Shown here: piece by piece, positions 6,927-12,885 of the stretch
Layout of the letters: every line of letters starts with the position of its first letter
Position numbering within the stretch: the stretch's first letter is position 1
Assembly: GCA_050633205.1 (NCBI GenBank)
Contig: JBOEGA010000151.1
Location: forward strand, 1 to 12,885
From: CBDHHC01 sp050633205
GTDB lineage: Bacteria > Pseudomonadota > Alphaproteobacteria > Rhizobiales > CBDHHC01
Length of the DNA: 12,885 nt
Direction: 5' to 3'
Program-made: the position numbers and the translations under genes
The notes under the pieces: generated by a model
The model's input: only the letters and a program-made list of their open reading frames with translations
Told to the model about the DNA's origin: nothing
The model's database searches: none

Positions 6927-7661
6927 TCAATATTCTGCAGATAGCGTAGCAACAAATCTCTCGTCTGCAAGTGTATCATTGTTCACATCTGTATCGTGGT
7001 AACGAAGATCAAGCTTGAAATGATCTGCAAACCCCAATTCTACACCAGCATGCCAGAATACATAGTCGTTAGCCTGTCCGTCACCTGTAACTGTACCAAG
7101 CATACCACTTAGTTCAGGCGTAAATGGGCCAATTTTCTGTAGCTTGTGTTTTGCTATTGCCTCATAGGTGTAGATGCTGTCATCGAAATTCCAGTAGGAA
7201 ATAAGGCCAAGTTTGATGCCGTTCCCAATTTCCCTCGTGAATTCAGATCTGATTTCATAGGAATCGATGCCGGTATTGCCGTCATGGGCATAATAAATAA
7301 ATGCCAGGCCGTAAGTCGTTCCCCGGTACTCTCTTTCCATGCCAAAATACAGATCAACCTCAAAATCCGCGCTGGTATTATAATCTATATTTGTTCCCCA
7401 GAAACCGGCATAAAAAACACCGCAGACAACATCCATTCCTACCTGAAAAGCCGGGTCTTCCTGTGTCTGGCTATATCCTCTTGAAACATAATCTGTAGTC
7501 AGTGCAAGATTGCCATACAAATTACATGCTCTGGTATGGGACCTTTCCCTTGTATTGGGAATATCTCTAAAGTCTCCACCGGCAATAGCCTGGCTGCATA
7601 AACCGGCAATAGTCATTCCGGTAACAAGAATTTTTTTCAGAAGGTTTTTTCGAGTAAACAT
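6927..7661 (-). CDS. TorF-family putative outer-membrane porin
   Basis: This 244-residue protein fits the TorF family of putative porins (TIGR02001-type), which are outer-membrane beta-barrels of about this length. A Sec signal peptide is visible: basic start (MFTRKNLLKK), hydrophobic core, and cleavage near AIA (residue 27). The family hallmark follows at about 50-72: NLALTTDYVSRGYSQTQEDPAFQ. Alternating aromatic beta-strands continue to the end, and the final residue is Y after VATLSAE, as expected for a barrel C-terminus. AAGG lies seven bases before the ATG. The substrate is unknown. It may be co-transcribed with the small HExxH gene. No clear terminator was seen on either side. Confidence 0.88.
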   Translation of the reverse strand: MFTRKNLLKKILVTGMTIAGLCSQAIAGGDFRDIPNTRERSHTRACNLYGNLALTTDYVSRGYSQTQEDPAFQVGMDVVCGVFYAGFWGTNIDYNTSADFEVDLYFGMEREYRGTTYGLAFIYYAHDGNTGIDSYEIRSEFTREIGNGIKLGLISYWNFDDSIYTYEAIAKHKLQKIGPFTPELSGMLGTVTGDGQANDYVFWHAGVELGFADHFKLDLRYHDTDVNNDTLADERFVATLSAEY

Positions 7662-7791
7662 ATTCGCGCCTTATTAAAGGAAAATACCAAACGCAGTAAG
7701 CAACTATGCTACTCAGACTGAAAATCGCTATAAAAAACGAGTCGGATGAATCTATACTAAATATTATTATGTAAATAAAGTGATAAAAAGT

Positions 7792-8322
7792 TTAGTCTTC
7801 CTGGTATACAGCAAAGCAATTTGGTGTTTCCCAGACTGTAACCGACTTAACCTTCACGTTACTTCCGTTAACGCCGTTGATTGCAGGGGAAAGTCTTTGA
7901 TACCAGTGTCTCGCGAGACATTCTGCCGTTGACTGAAAAGGAACAATATACAGGCGCGTTTCCATATAGGCATTTGTCGTAGAGCAGTAACCATTCCCAT
8001 CAACTGCTTCACTTAATTCTGCTTTCCATGCCTGCCAGTTTGTTCCTTCAGGGCTGAGGCGTTGAAGCAGCTCATCATCATGCAGAGACAGGATAAAACC
8101 ATGATCGCATGGCCCCTCAATCTGCCTGACCATTTCCTGTTTGATAAAGCTGAAGTCAAGAACCATATCCGTTTCAGTCCCTGTCGTATTTAGCATCTCA
8201 GCTTCACAGGTAACCTCAATAACATAGCGATGGCCGTGAATATGGCGGCACTGGGAACCGTGTGTTGTAATACGGTGTGCTGCATCAATTTCCAATTTTC
8301 GGGTTACTGTATACTTTGCCAT
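7792..8322 (-). CDS. queD: QueD/PTPS-family 6-carboxytetrahydropterin synthase
   Basis: The family converts dihydroneopterin triphosphate to 6-carboxy-5,6,7,8-tetrahydropterin (queuosine route) or to 6-pyruvoyl-tetrahydropterin. From the ATG at 8322 the protein has 176 residues. Numbered on the frame one codon longer, the zinc ligands are H17 (DAAHR), H30 and H32 (CRHIHGHRY); the catalytic Cys is C26, then D74-H75 (CDHGF) and E166 (VWETP). QSTAECLA at 131-138 replaces the usual PTSE-type motif. It is some 50 residues longer than E. coli QueD, mainly by an insertion between CDHGF and QSTAE (about 80-128). A GTG one codon upstream is an alternative start. The gene begins 13 bases after the flavoprotein stop and is probably in an operon with it. 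The exact reaction (QueD or PTPS) is not settled. Confidence 0.85.
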   Translation of the reverse strand: MAKYTVTRKLEIDAAHRITTHGSQCRHIHGHRYVIEVTCEAEMLNTTGTETDMVLDFSFIKQEMVRQIEGPCDHGFILSLHDDELLQRLSPEGTNWQAWKAELSEAVDGNGYCSTTNAYMETRLYIVPFQSTAECLARHWYQRLSPAINGVNGSNVKVKSVTVWETPNCFAVYQED

Positions 8323-8335
8323 CACTGTCTTATGG

Positions 8336-9334
8336 TTAATTCTTGAATACGAATGTTTCTGAACTCACTTTACCGTCCTGTATATACTGCGCGACCTGTT
8401 TTGCAAGTATTGGTGCCAGCAAAAAGCCATTACGATGAAGACCGTTGACATATATATGATCTCCGCAAACAGTGATACGCGGCATGTTATCTGGAAATGA
8501 AGGCCTGCAATCTGCTCCAAAATACTCAATTTCCGCTTCACCAAGGGCAGGGTGGAGGGCATAAGCCGTAGATAGAAGCTCCAGAGCAGAGCGCACGCGA
8601 ACATTTGCCCTGTCTTCGGCCTCAATCATTGTCGCCCCGATCATAAAGCGGTTATTGCTCCAGGGTACAACATAGATAGGAAATCGTGGGTGCAGTAACC
8701 GTACAGGTCTGTTAAGCGTAACATCTCTGGATTTGATAACCATCATTTCACCACGCAGCCCGCGCAGTTCTTCCAGGCGTTCCCTTGCTGCCATGCCAGT
8801 ACAGTCAATAACCATCCCTTCCACCTGTTCAGACTGAACATCTTCTCCAAAGCATAACTCAACGCCTGCCTCGACAGCCTTTTCCAGTAATTGTGGCATC
8901 AGAACAGCGGGTTCCATATGGGCTTCATCCGGGTAATACAGCCCCTTCAGATAACGCCCGGCCAGATCCGGTTCCAGTTCTCCCAGCTTTGCCTCATCAA
9001 CAACATGCCCTCCAGTCGTAACCTGCTCAAAGCGGGTAAGTTCCGGTAAGTCGCGTGGCAGGGCAACAACGAGCGTTCCCTTGCATTCCAGCTCGGGAAT
9101 AAGCTCCTTCCACAGATCAATTGATTTGGGGCCCAGGTCCAGTATCAGGTCTTCCCTGACTTCACTTTCACAATATGGAGCCAGCATAGCCCCTGCAATA
9201 CGGCTGGCCGCATTTGTAAAAGGTTCTTTACTTTTTTCGATAAGGGTGACTTTATGACCGTTCTTCGCCAGTGTCAGCGCCTGTAGCAGGCCTGTAATTC
9301 CGGCACCCAGTACGGTTATATTTTTTAGAGGCAT
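8336..9334 (-). CDS. FAD-dependent oxidoreductase, ThiO/DAO type
   Basis: This 332-residue flavoprotein belongs to the D-amino-acid oxidase superfamily and most resembles glycine oxidase ThiO, which makes dehydroglycine for the thiamine thiazole ring. The FAD-binding loop VLGAGITG lies at 8-15 with E33 at the end of the second strand (VTLIEKS). SRIAGAMLAPYCE (about 44-56) matches the conserved region after it, DCTGMAAR (about 177-184) is the second FAD contact, and GLHRNGFLLAP (298-308) is the typical C-terminal substrate and FAD motif. No thiS, thiG or thiE is adjacent; the partner is the QueD-family gene 13 bases downstream. The substrate could therefore be another amine. The ribosome-binding site is weak. 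The superfamily is certain, the ThiO assignment moderate. Confidence 0.8.
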   Translation of the reverse strand: MPLKNITVLGAGITGLLQALTLAKNGHKVTLIEKSKEPFTNAASRIAGAMLAPYCESEVREDLILDLGPKSIDLWKELIPELECKGTLVVALPRDLPELTRFEQVTTGGHVVDEAKLGELEPDLAGRYLKGLYYPDEAHMEPAVLMPQLLEKAVEAGVELCFGEDVQSEQVEGMVIDCTGMAARERLEELRGLRGEMMVIKSRDVTLNRPVRLLHPRFPIYVVPWSNNRFMIGATMIEAEDRANVRVRSALELLSTAYALHPALGEAEIEYFGADCRPSFPDNMPRITVCGDHIYVNGLHRNGFLLAPILAKQVAQYIQDGKVSSETFVFKN

Positions 9335-9401
9335 AGTTTAAGGCAATTCTTTATAGAGTTGGTTATAAATAACATTGCCGGATTAAGACCACTATTGCAA
9401 C

Positions 9402-9881
9402 CTATTCGGTAAGTCTGTTCGGACGCTTCTGTTTTCTGTAAAAACCTTTAAGGCGTACTTCGCCATCTCTGGCAATATTCTCGATAATAACTTCTTTATC
9501 CGGAATAAACTCGCAAAGAATTTTTATCAGCTCATTCATTGCAGCAGGTTTTTCCAGATAGCCATCCAGCCCGTTCTCAAGGCAATCAATAATCTGGTTC
9601 TGATTAAATGAATTACCCGAGACTGCGATAATGGGAGTTCTCCGGTTAGGCGTGGCAGAACGTCTGATCTTATCCGCAATGGTAAGACCATCCTCTCCGG
9701 GCATATTAATATCCAGAAAGATGATATCATAACTATGCTTGATTATCTCATCGATATTTGCATTATCAGCCACATCGACAGTACAGTCAACGATCTGCAA
9801 TCCCCCCTCCAGCATCATGGCGTCAGTCGGGTTATCATCGACAACGAGAACATGGGCGCGGAAATGTTTCTTTTCAATCAT
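9402..9881 (-). CDS. Single-domain response regulator (receiver only)
   Basis: This 159-residue protein is a CheY-like receiver without a DNA-binding or enzymatic output domain. Numbered from the ATG at 9881, the acidic pair is D15-D16 (VVDDNP), the phosphoacceptor is D57 (FLDINMPG), the switch Ser is S88 (AVSG) and the conserved lysine is K111 (LEKP). About 35 residues of basic, probably unstructured tail follow the domain (GFYRKQKRPNR). A TTG at 9902 would add seven residues, but AGGA seven bases before the ATG favours 9881. It lies 130 bases downstream of the HPt gene on the same strand, which suggests that the two exchange phosphate. The PGEDG motif after the phosphorylation site is typical of receivers found in hybrid kinases. 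Confidence 0.92.
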   Translation of the reverse strand: MIEKKHFRAHVLVVDDNPTDAMMLEGGLQIVDCTVDVADNANIDEIIKHSYDIIFLDINMPGEDGLTIADKIRRSATPNRRTPIIAVSGNSFNQNQIIDCLENGLDGYLEKPAAMNELIKILCEFIPDKEVIIENIARDGEVRLKGFYRKQKRPNRLTE

Positions 9882-9992
9882 GTGACCGTCCTGGGCTGGC
9901 AATGAAACCGGAAAAGTCGTGGAAGTCCAGCCTGCTATAAAAACTTATAGTTCAAATTATCATACGGGAATTATAATCTGATTAATGATGAG

Positions 9993-10033
9993 AAAAAAAC
10001 TGGTCCTGCTCTTAGGCAGCATTATCCAGCAGG
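9993..10033 (-). terminator. Candidate terminator at the end of the HPt gene
   Basis: Read leftward, CCTGCT (10028-10033) can pair with AGCAGG (10005-10010), and seven T follow on that strand at 9999-9993. An alternative stem is CTGG with CCAG directly against the T-run. The stem is short, overlaps the last codons of the HPt gene and leaves a five-base gap to the T-run, so this is tentative. If real, it would partly separate the HPt gene from the receiver gene downstream. Confidence 0.3.
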
Positions 10034-10383
10034 TCCTTGAGTTTTGGAGTAGCAAAACTTACTGCTTCGTTAAGCAGGTCAGCCAGATATTGCATTTCTT
10101 CCAGTCCGTGGGTTTCTGGTTCCTTGGCAACCTTTTCCAGTTCTCTGGCAATTTCAAATACACCTGTTGTCCCAAGACTTGCACTTGAAGATTTCAACGC
10201 ATGAGAATTTCTGACAATGACCTCATAGTCCTGTTCGCTCAACCCTTCAGCAATTTTAGCAAGATAAATTTCAGCATCTCTCAGATAACCAAGAACGAGT
10301 TCAGGAAAACGTTTGCGAACCATGGTTTTCGCATTCTCAATTTGTTTCATTTTGATGCGGGTTATATCAAATTCTTTAAACAA
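10012..10383 (-). CDS. HPt phosphotransfer protein
   Basis: This 123-residue protein is a stand-alone histidine phosphotransfer domain, a four-helix carrier that moves phosphate between receiver domains in multistep phosphorelays. The signature RNSHALKSSSASLG spans 58-71, with H61 as the phosphorylated histidine and the usual K64 and small residues after it. The rest is helical, with an N-terminal helix at about 9-40 and further acidic helices (FEIARELEKVAKE, MQYLADLLNEAV). The start is a TTG: AAGGAG lies six bases before it, an ideal site, while the next candidate, an ATG at codon 12, has none and would cut into the first helix. The receiver gene follows downstream. No kinase is present in the window. 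Confidence 0.92.
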   Translation of the reverse strand: MFKEFDITRIKMKQIENAKTMVRKRFPELVLGYLRDAEIYLAKIAEGLSEQDYEVIVRNSHALKSSSASLGTTGVFEIARELEKVAKEPETHGLEEMQYLADLLNEAVSFATPKLKDLLDNAA

Positions 10384-10481
10384 AATTTACTCCTTAGCCC
10401 TCGGTGCCATGAGAGTTTACCTGCAATTTTCTGATGTTCTGTTAATGGGAGCAAAGATTTTAGAGCATAATCTAATGGAAT

Positions 10482-10498
10482 CTTATGGATGACATAAG
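10482..10498. promoter_or_regulatory. Dyad in the HPt/cupin divergent region
   Basis: CTTATG (10482-10487) and CATAAG (10493-10498) form a 6+5+6 inverted repeat in the 177-base gap between the leftward HPt gene and the rightward cupin gene. A related TTTATG occurs some 20 bases on. It could be an operator for either gene; no confident -35/-10 pair was seen near it. Confidence 0.25.
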
Positions 10499-10560
10499 CA
10501 GATTTAATTTCCGCTTTTTATGTCCGGGAGATATTCTGCCTTTTTTCAAAGGAGCGTAGT

Positions 10561-10926
10561 GTGGATAAAATCAATATTGCAGAAAAATTTACAAAATTCT
10601 CGGACTACTGGTCCCCTAAAATTATTGCAGAAGCCAACGGTCAGCATGTTCGGGTCGCAAAGTTAAAAGGTGAGTTCGTCTGGCATAGTCACGCAGATGA
10701 GGATGAATTGTTTATCGTCATTAAAGGTACTCTGACTGTTCATTTCAGAGATCGTTCAGAGGTAATTTCTGAAGGTGAAATGATAGTAATCCCTCGCGGT
10801 GTGGAGCACAAACCCGAAGCAGAAGATGAAGTCCACCTCATAAATATTACCAAAGCTGAAGCAACTCATACCGGTGAGATCAAAACAGACATCACAATAG
10901 AAATTTCTGATATGCAGAAAATATAA
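10561..10926 (+). CDS. Small single-domain cupin protein
   Basis: This 121-residue cytoplasmic protein is a single-domain cupin_2 beta-barrel. Motif 1 runs from G37 through H42 and H44 to E49 and G56 (FVWHSHADEDELFIVIKG), and motif 2 from G72 through P78 and G80 to H83 (GEMIVIPRGVEH). These give the standard three-His, one-Glu metal site. Cupins of this kind include isomerases, dioxygenases and ligand-binding proteins, so the reaction cannot be named. The start is a GTG, fixed by AAAGGAG six bases upstream. The gene stands alone, divergent from the HPt gene and convergent with the hydrolase, with a strong hairpin just after its stop. Confidence 0.85.
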   Translation: MDKINIAEKFTKFSDYWSPKIIAEANGQHVRVAKLKGEFVWHSHADEDELFIVIKGTLTVHFRDRSEVISEGEMIVIPRGVEHKPEAEDEVHLINITKAEATHTGEIKTDITIEISDMQKI

Positions 10927-10932
10927 AAAAAG

Positions 10933-10974
10933 CCCCGCCTTTCTGAAACCAGGGAGTTAAAAAGAAAGGCGGGG
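10933..10974 (-). terminator. Intrinsic terminator of the hydrolase unit
   Basis: CCCCGCCTTTCT at 10933-10944 pairs perfectly over 12 bp with AGAAAGGCGGGG at 10963-10974 around an 18-base loop. On the minus strand the stem is followed, after one C, by seven T (complement of 10925-10931). This is a classical rho-independent terminator for the leftward TetR/hydrolase unit, ending 43 bases beyond the hydrolase stop. On the plus strand no T-run follows, so it would stop the cupin transcript less well. Confidence 0.9.
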
Positions 10975-11017
10975 TGCACGATAGTAAACGAGTGTGTAAA
11001 ACCGTGCAGAGTTGGTA

Positions 11018-11884
11018 TTATCCGGTATTTTGCTGTGTATCGCTTAATATATCTTTTTCGATAAAGCTTGTCGTTTTAGCAATAATCTCCTCAGAGCCCA
11101 GAATACGTCTGTGCCCCAGATTTTGCGTAATAATCAGCTCTGCTTCACTCATTTCATCAGCAACTCGCTGAGACTGGAAAACAGACACCTCCTGATCACC
11201 CTCATCATGAACAAGCATCAAACGGCCCTGATAGTTCTCAAGCAGTTTGACTGTATCAATATCTCTTGCGGAAATACCAACATGCTTACTCATAAACTCG
11301 ACAAACAGATCAGCTGCATATGCCCTTAAACCTATAAATCCTGCAAAGCGCTTTAAGACCATATCCATTCGTGAAGGAGATGAAACAAAGATGAGGTTAT
11401 TGACATTTAACCCTTTCTTCACAGCCCATGCCGTAGACGGACCTCCCATCGAATGAGCTATTACAGTATCAAACTGCCCTTCCTGCGCTTCCATTTCAAT
11501 AATAGCATCTGCAAAAAACGCAATATCAGATTGCTTTCCGGTTGAGTGACCATGACCGGGCATGTCGGTAGTGAGAACCTCATATCCCTGATCAAGCAAT
11601 GATGGTACAAAACTGGCCATTTGTGTTGCCCGGCCTTCCCAGCCGTGTACCAACAGCACTTTTTTGCCATTTTGCAGAGAGCGGGACGGTTTCCAGCGCA
11701 GGGCACTCAGTCCTTCTTTCACCTGAAATCTTGTTGCCGTTTTTTCATGTTCAAGCTCCCACTCCTTGGGCCTGAAGCGGCGGGGAGTGATAAAAAGATT
11801 TACGGCATATTTTGCAGCCCATGCAGGTGCAACAACGCTGGATGTCTGGTTGAAAAGGTGAAATAATTTAAAGCCTGTGCTCAT
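11018..11884 (-). CDS. Alpha/beta hydrolase
   Basis: This 288-residue protein has an alpha/beta hydrolase fold and acts on an unknown ester, thioester or similar substrate. The oxyanion segment LLVHGWEGRATQ starts at 77, the nucleophile elbow is AHSMGG (S145), the acid is probably D230 in VHDEGDQEV and the histidine is H258 in NLGHRRI. DMPGHGHS at 107-114 is the usual conserved loop after the fourth strand. The first 55 residues precede the fold and have no signal-peptide cleavage site, so it appears cytoplasmic. AAAGGAG lies eight bases before the ATG. The TetR-family gene lies 63 bases upstream on the same strand, and a palindromic operator with promoter hexamers sits in that gap, so the hydrolase is probably induced when the regulator leaves its site. 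A strong terminator follows. Confidence 0.9.
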   Translation of the reverse strand: MSTGFKLFHLFNQTSSVVAPAWAAKYAVNLFITPRRFRPKEWELEHEKTATRFQVKEGLSALRWKPSRSLQNGKKVLLVHGWEGRATQMASFVPSLLDQGYEVLTTDMPGHGHSTGKQSDIAFFADAIIEMEAQEGQFDTVIAHSMGGPSTAWAVKKGLNVNNLIFVSSPSRMDMVLKRFAGFIGLRAYAADLFVEFMSKHVGISARDIDTVKLLENYQGRLMLVHDEGDQEVSVFQSQRVADEMSEAELIITQNLGHRRILGSEEIIAKTTSFIEKDILSDTQQNTG

Positions 11885-11911
11885 TATATATACTCCTTTG
11901 CTTAAATAAAA

Positions 11912-11927
11912 TACCTGACGTCAGGTA
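11912..11927. promoter_or_regulatory. TetR-type operator before the hydrolase
   Basis: TACCTGACGTCAGGTA is a perfect 16-bp palindrome in the 63-base gap between the TetR-family gene and the hydrolase. A near copy lies before the regulator gene (12539-12554). It covers the likely hydrolase -10 region and spacer, so binding should block RNA polymerase. Its size and symmetry suit a TetR-family dimer; that the neighbouring regulator binds it is inference. Confidence 0.8.
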
Positions 11928-11941
11928 GGTTATGAAGGCAA
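11913..11941 (-). promoter_or_regulatory. Probable hydrolase promoter
   Basis: On the minus strand TTGCCT (11941-11936) stands 17 bases before TCAGGT (11918-11913), which lies within the operator. The arrangement matches that of the regulator promoter exactly, though the hexamers are weaker. A start near 11906 would leave a 22-base leader carrying AAAGGAG. Confidence 0.45.
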
Positions 11942-11947
11942 ATTTTT

Positions 11948-12532
11948 TTAAGCTGGTTTTGCCAGCAGATAATTACTGATTACTTTTTCAATACTCTCAA
12001 AAGAGGCTGTGCTTTCCTGAACCCGGCTGGTTACAAGTGCGCCCTGAATACTGGCTGTTATCCATCCGGCAAGGTCATCAACAGTCTGTCCATGATCATT
12101 AAAGACACCTGCTTTTATTCCATCCTCCAGCACGCCTTTAATACCATCATGCAGAGCTGCAATAACACCTTTCGCAGCGTCCTTTACCGGTCCGTTGAGA
12201 TTATCCCAATGGCTTGCGTAAATACCACCAGCACATATCTTTCCGGCTTCACACAATCTCGTTTTATAAAAAGACAGAAGATTCTTCAGCCGTACCTCCG
12301 GGGGGAGCTGTAGGCCACGTTCAAAAATTTCTGTCATCTTCTCTGAAGTAAGGTTAAGCATACCAACGGAAAGATCGTCCTTACTTTCAAAGTGATAGTA
12401 CATGCTTCCCTTTTTGATACCGACCTTGTTGGCAATATCCTGAAAGCTGACACCACTAATGGATAGCCGCTCAATCATATCCTGAGCTTCCATTAAAATT
12501 GCTGTGCGGGTGTCTTGTTTCTTTGTACTCAT
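11948..12532 (-). CDS. TetR-family transcriptional regulator
   Basis: This 194-residue protein has an N-terminal TetR helix-turn-helix domain at about 8-55: TRTAILMEAQDMI, then SFQDIANKVGIKKGSMYYHFESKDDL, where GSMYYHF is the recognition-helix signature. The C-terminal ligand domain from about 60 holds two cysteines (about 93 and 99), and the CAGGIYASHW region is like the TetR_C group found in AcrR/NemR-type regulators. The ligand is unknown. It probably represses its own promoter and that of the downstream hydrolase, because near-identical palindromes precede both genes. The palindrome overlaps its promoter -10 and the bases where a ribosome-binding site would lie. The hydrolase follows 63 bases downstream, suggesting that the regulator senses a substrate or related compound of that enzyme. 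Confidence 0.93.
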   Translation of the reverse strand: MSTKKQDTRTAILMEAQDMIERLSISGVSFQDIANKVGIKKGSMYYHFESKDDLSVGMLNLTSEKMTEIFERGLQLPPEVRLKNLLSFYKTRLCEAGKICAGGIYASHWDNLNGPVKDAAKGVIAALHDGIKGVLEDGIKAGVFNDHGQTVDDLAGWITASIQGALVTSRVQESTASFESIEKVISNYLLAKPA

Positions 12533-12538
12533 ACTGCC

Positions 12539-12554
12539 TACCTTACGTCAGGTT
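12539..12554. promoter_or_regulatory. Second TetR-type operator, before the regulator gene
   Basis: TACCTTACGTCAGGTT differs from the perfect palindrome at 11912-11927 by only two bases, and the flanking GGT to its right is also shared. It ends six bases before the regulator ATG and overlaps its -10 hexamer. This is the expected position for autorepression. Confidence 0.8.
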
Positions 12555-12568
12555 GGTGGAAATGTCAA
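12540..12568 (-). promoter_or_regulatory. Promoter of the TetR-family gene
   Basis: On the minus strand a perfect -35 TTGACA (12568-12563) is followed after 17 bases by TAAGGT (12545-12540), which keeps the TA and final T of a -10. The -10 and spacer overlap the operator. The predicted transcript start lies within one or two bases of the ATG, implying a leaderless or nearly leaderless mRNA. Confidence 0.65.
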
Positions 12569-12608
12569 GTAATAGTTGGTCTGGTCCGATATTAAACACT
12601 ATATTCAC

Positions 12609-12614
12609 TATAAT
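12609..12614 (+). promoter_or_regulatory. Possible -10 for the S9-type peptidase gene
   Basis: A perfect TATAAT lies 63 bases before the ATG at 12678 in the divergent gap. No recognisable -35 occurs at 16-18 bases upstream, so this is weak. Confidence 0.25.
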
Positions 12615-12677
12615 CAGTAAGAGCACGTCAGCTTTCAGTGAGATTATCAGCGTATTTCCAGGGGTGGTTCAGAATTA

Positions 12678-12885
12678 ATGAAAAAATACTCTCTTAACGA
12701 ATTTCTTGATATCAAAATTTCCTATGGTGCTTCATTCAATGAAGATGAAACACAGATAGCCTTTCAGGATAACTCTACAGGGACAATGCAGCTTTATCTG
12801 GCCAATATTGATGGCTCTGATACAAGAAGATTAACCGATTACACTGATCGTCTGATGTTTGCCGGCTTCCGCCCCCATCATAACC
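12678..12885 (+). CDS. S9-family peptidase, N-terminal part (cut by window end)
   Basis: An ATG at 12678 opens a frame that runs off the window after 69 codons. The visible part shows beta-propeller blade features of the prolyl-oligopeptidase/TolB type: SYGASFNEDETQIAFQDN, then MQLYLANIDGSDTRRLTDY, the common pattern of an S9 or WD40-like PD40 repeat (F-x-P/E-D-x-x-x-I-A-F, then LYLANIDGS and RRLT). There is no signal peptide, which favours a cytoplasmic S9 peptidase over periplasmic TolB. The catalytic hydrolase domain would lie outside the window and cannot be checked. An AGGGGTGG sequence 10-17 bases upstream may be the ribosome-binding site. It is divergent from the TetR gene with a 145-base gap. 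Confidence 0.6.
   Translation, partial: MKKYSLNEFLDIKISYGASFNEDETQIAFQDNSTGTMQLYLANIDGSDTRRLTDYTDRLMFAGFRPHHN

Noticed and set aside
7146..7484. Rightward 112-codon frame opposite the TorF-type gene
   Set aside because: Antisense of a gene with a clear signal peptide and family motif; no ribosome-binding site or motif of its own.
11111..11456. Rightward small frames opposite the hydrolase
   Set aside because: Shadows of the hydrolase, which has all its catalytic motifs in the other strand.
1..12885. CRISPR arrays, insertion sequences, phage genes, tRNA or rRNA
   Set aside because: No regularly spaced repeats, transposase or integrase motifs, or RNA gene signatures were seen on either strand.

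Overview
The window reads as ordinary chromosome of a Gram-negative, didermal bacterium, most likely an alphaproteobacterium of moderately low GC. The clues are a lipoprotein RlpA with a SPOR domain, followed by a class A D,D-carboxypeptidase and thymidylate kinase (an order familiar in Alphaproteobacteria), an outer-membrane TorF-type protein, and a solo HPt plus solo receiver pair. There are no rRNA or tRNA genes, insertion sequences, phage genes or CRISPR arrays. The genus cannot be fixed from the sequence alone.

Left part (1-2287): about 620 bases with no convincing gene lead into mdh (NAD-type malate dehydrogenase). Mdh faces a small Mpo1/DUF962 membrane protein across a shared hairpin. 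A 331-base AT-rich gap then separates the Mpo1 gene from the divergent rlpA.

Envelope/nucleotide block (2288-5293, +): rlpA, a dacC-like carboxypeptidase and tmk are all read rightward. RlpA and the carboxypeptidase act on periplasmic peptidoglycan. Tmk makes dTDP for DNA synthesis. The usual next gene, holB, is not here; a noncoding stretch and an unusual protein built of three GAF-like repeats follow instead.

Middle leftward block (6582-10383, -): a 95-residue HExxH protein, a TorF-family outer-membrane protein, a long QueD-family enzyme placed directly behind a ThiO/DAO-type flavoprotein, a receiver-only response regulator and an HPt phosphotransfer protein. The last two look like parts of a phosphorelay whose kinase lies elsewhere.

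Right part (10561-12885): a small cupin (+), then a leftward alpha/beta hydrolase and the TetR-family regulator upstream of it. Each of these two genes is preceded by nearly the same palindrome, TACCTGACGTCAGGTA, set at the same distance from a -35-like hexamer. This is the clearest regulatory circuit in the window: the regulator very probably represses itself and the hydrolase. The window ends inside the start of an S9-type (prolyl oligopeptidase-like) peptidase gene read rightward.

No wholly new multi-gene system is evident. The most distinctive items are the TetR double-operator module, the triple GAF-like protein, the tiny HExxH protein and the orphan HPt/receiver pair.
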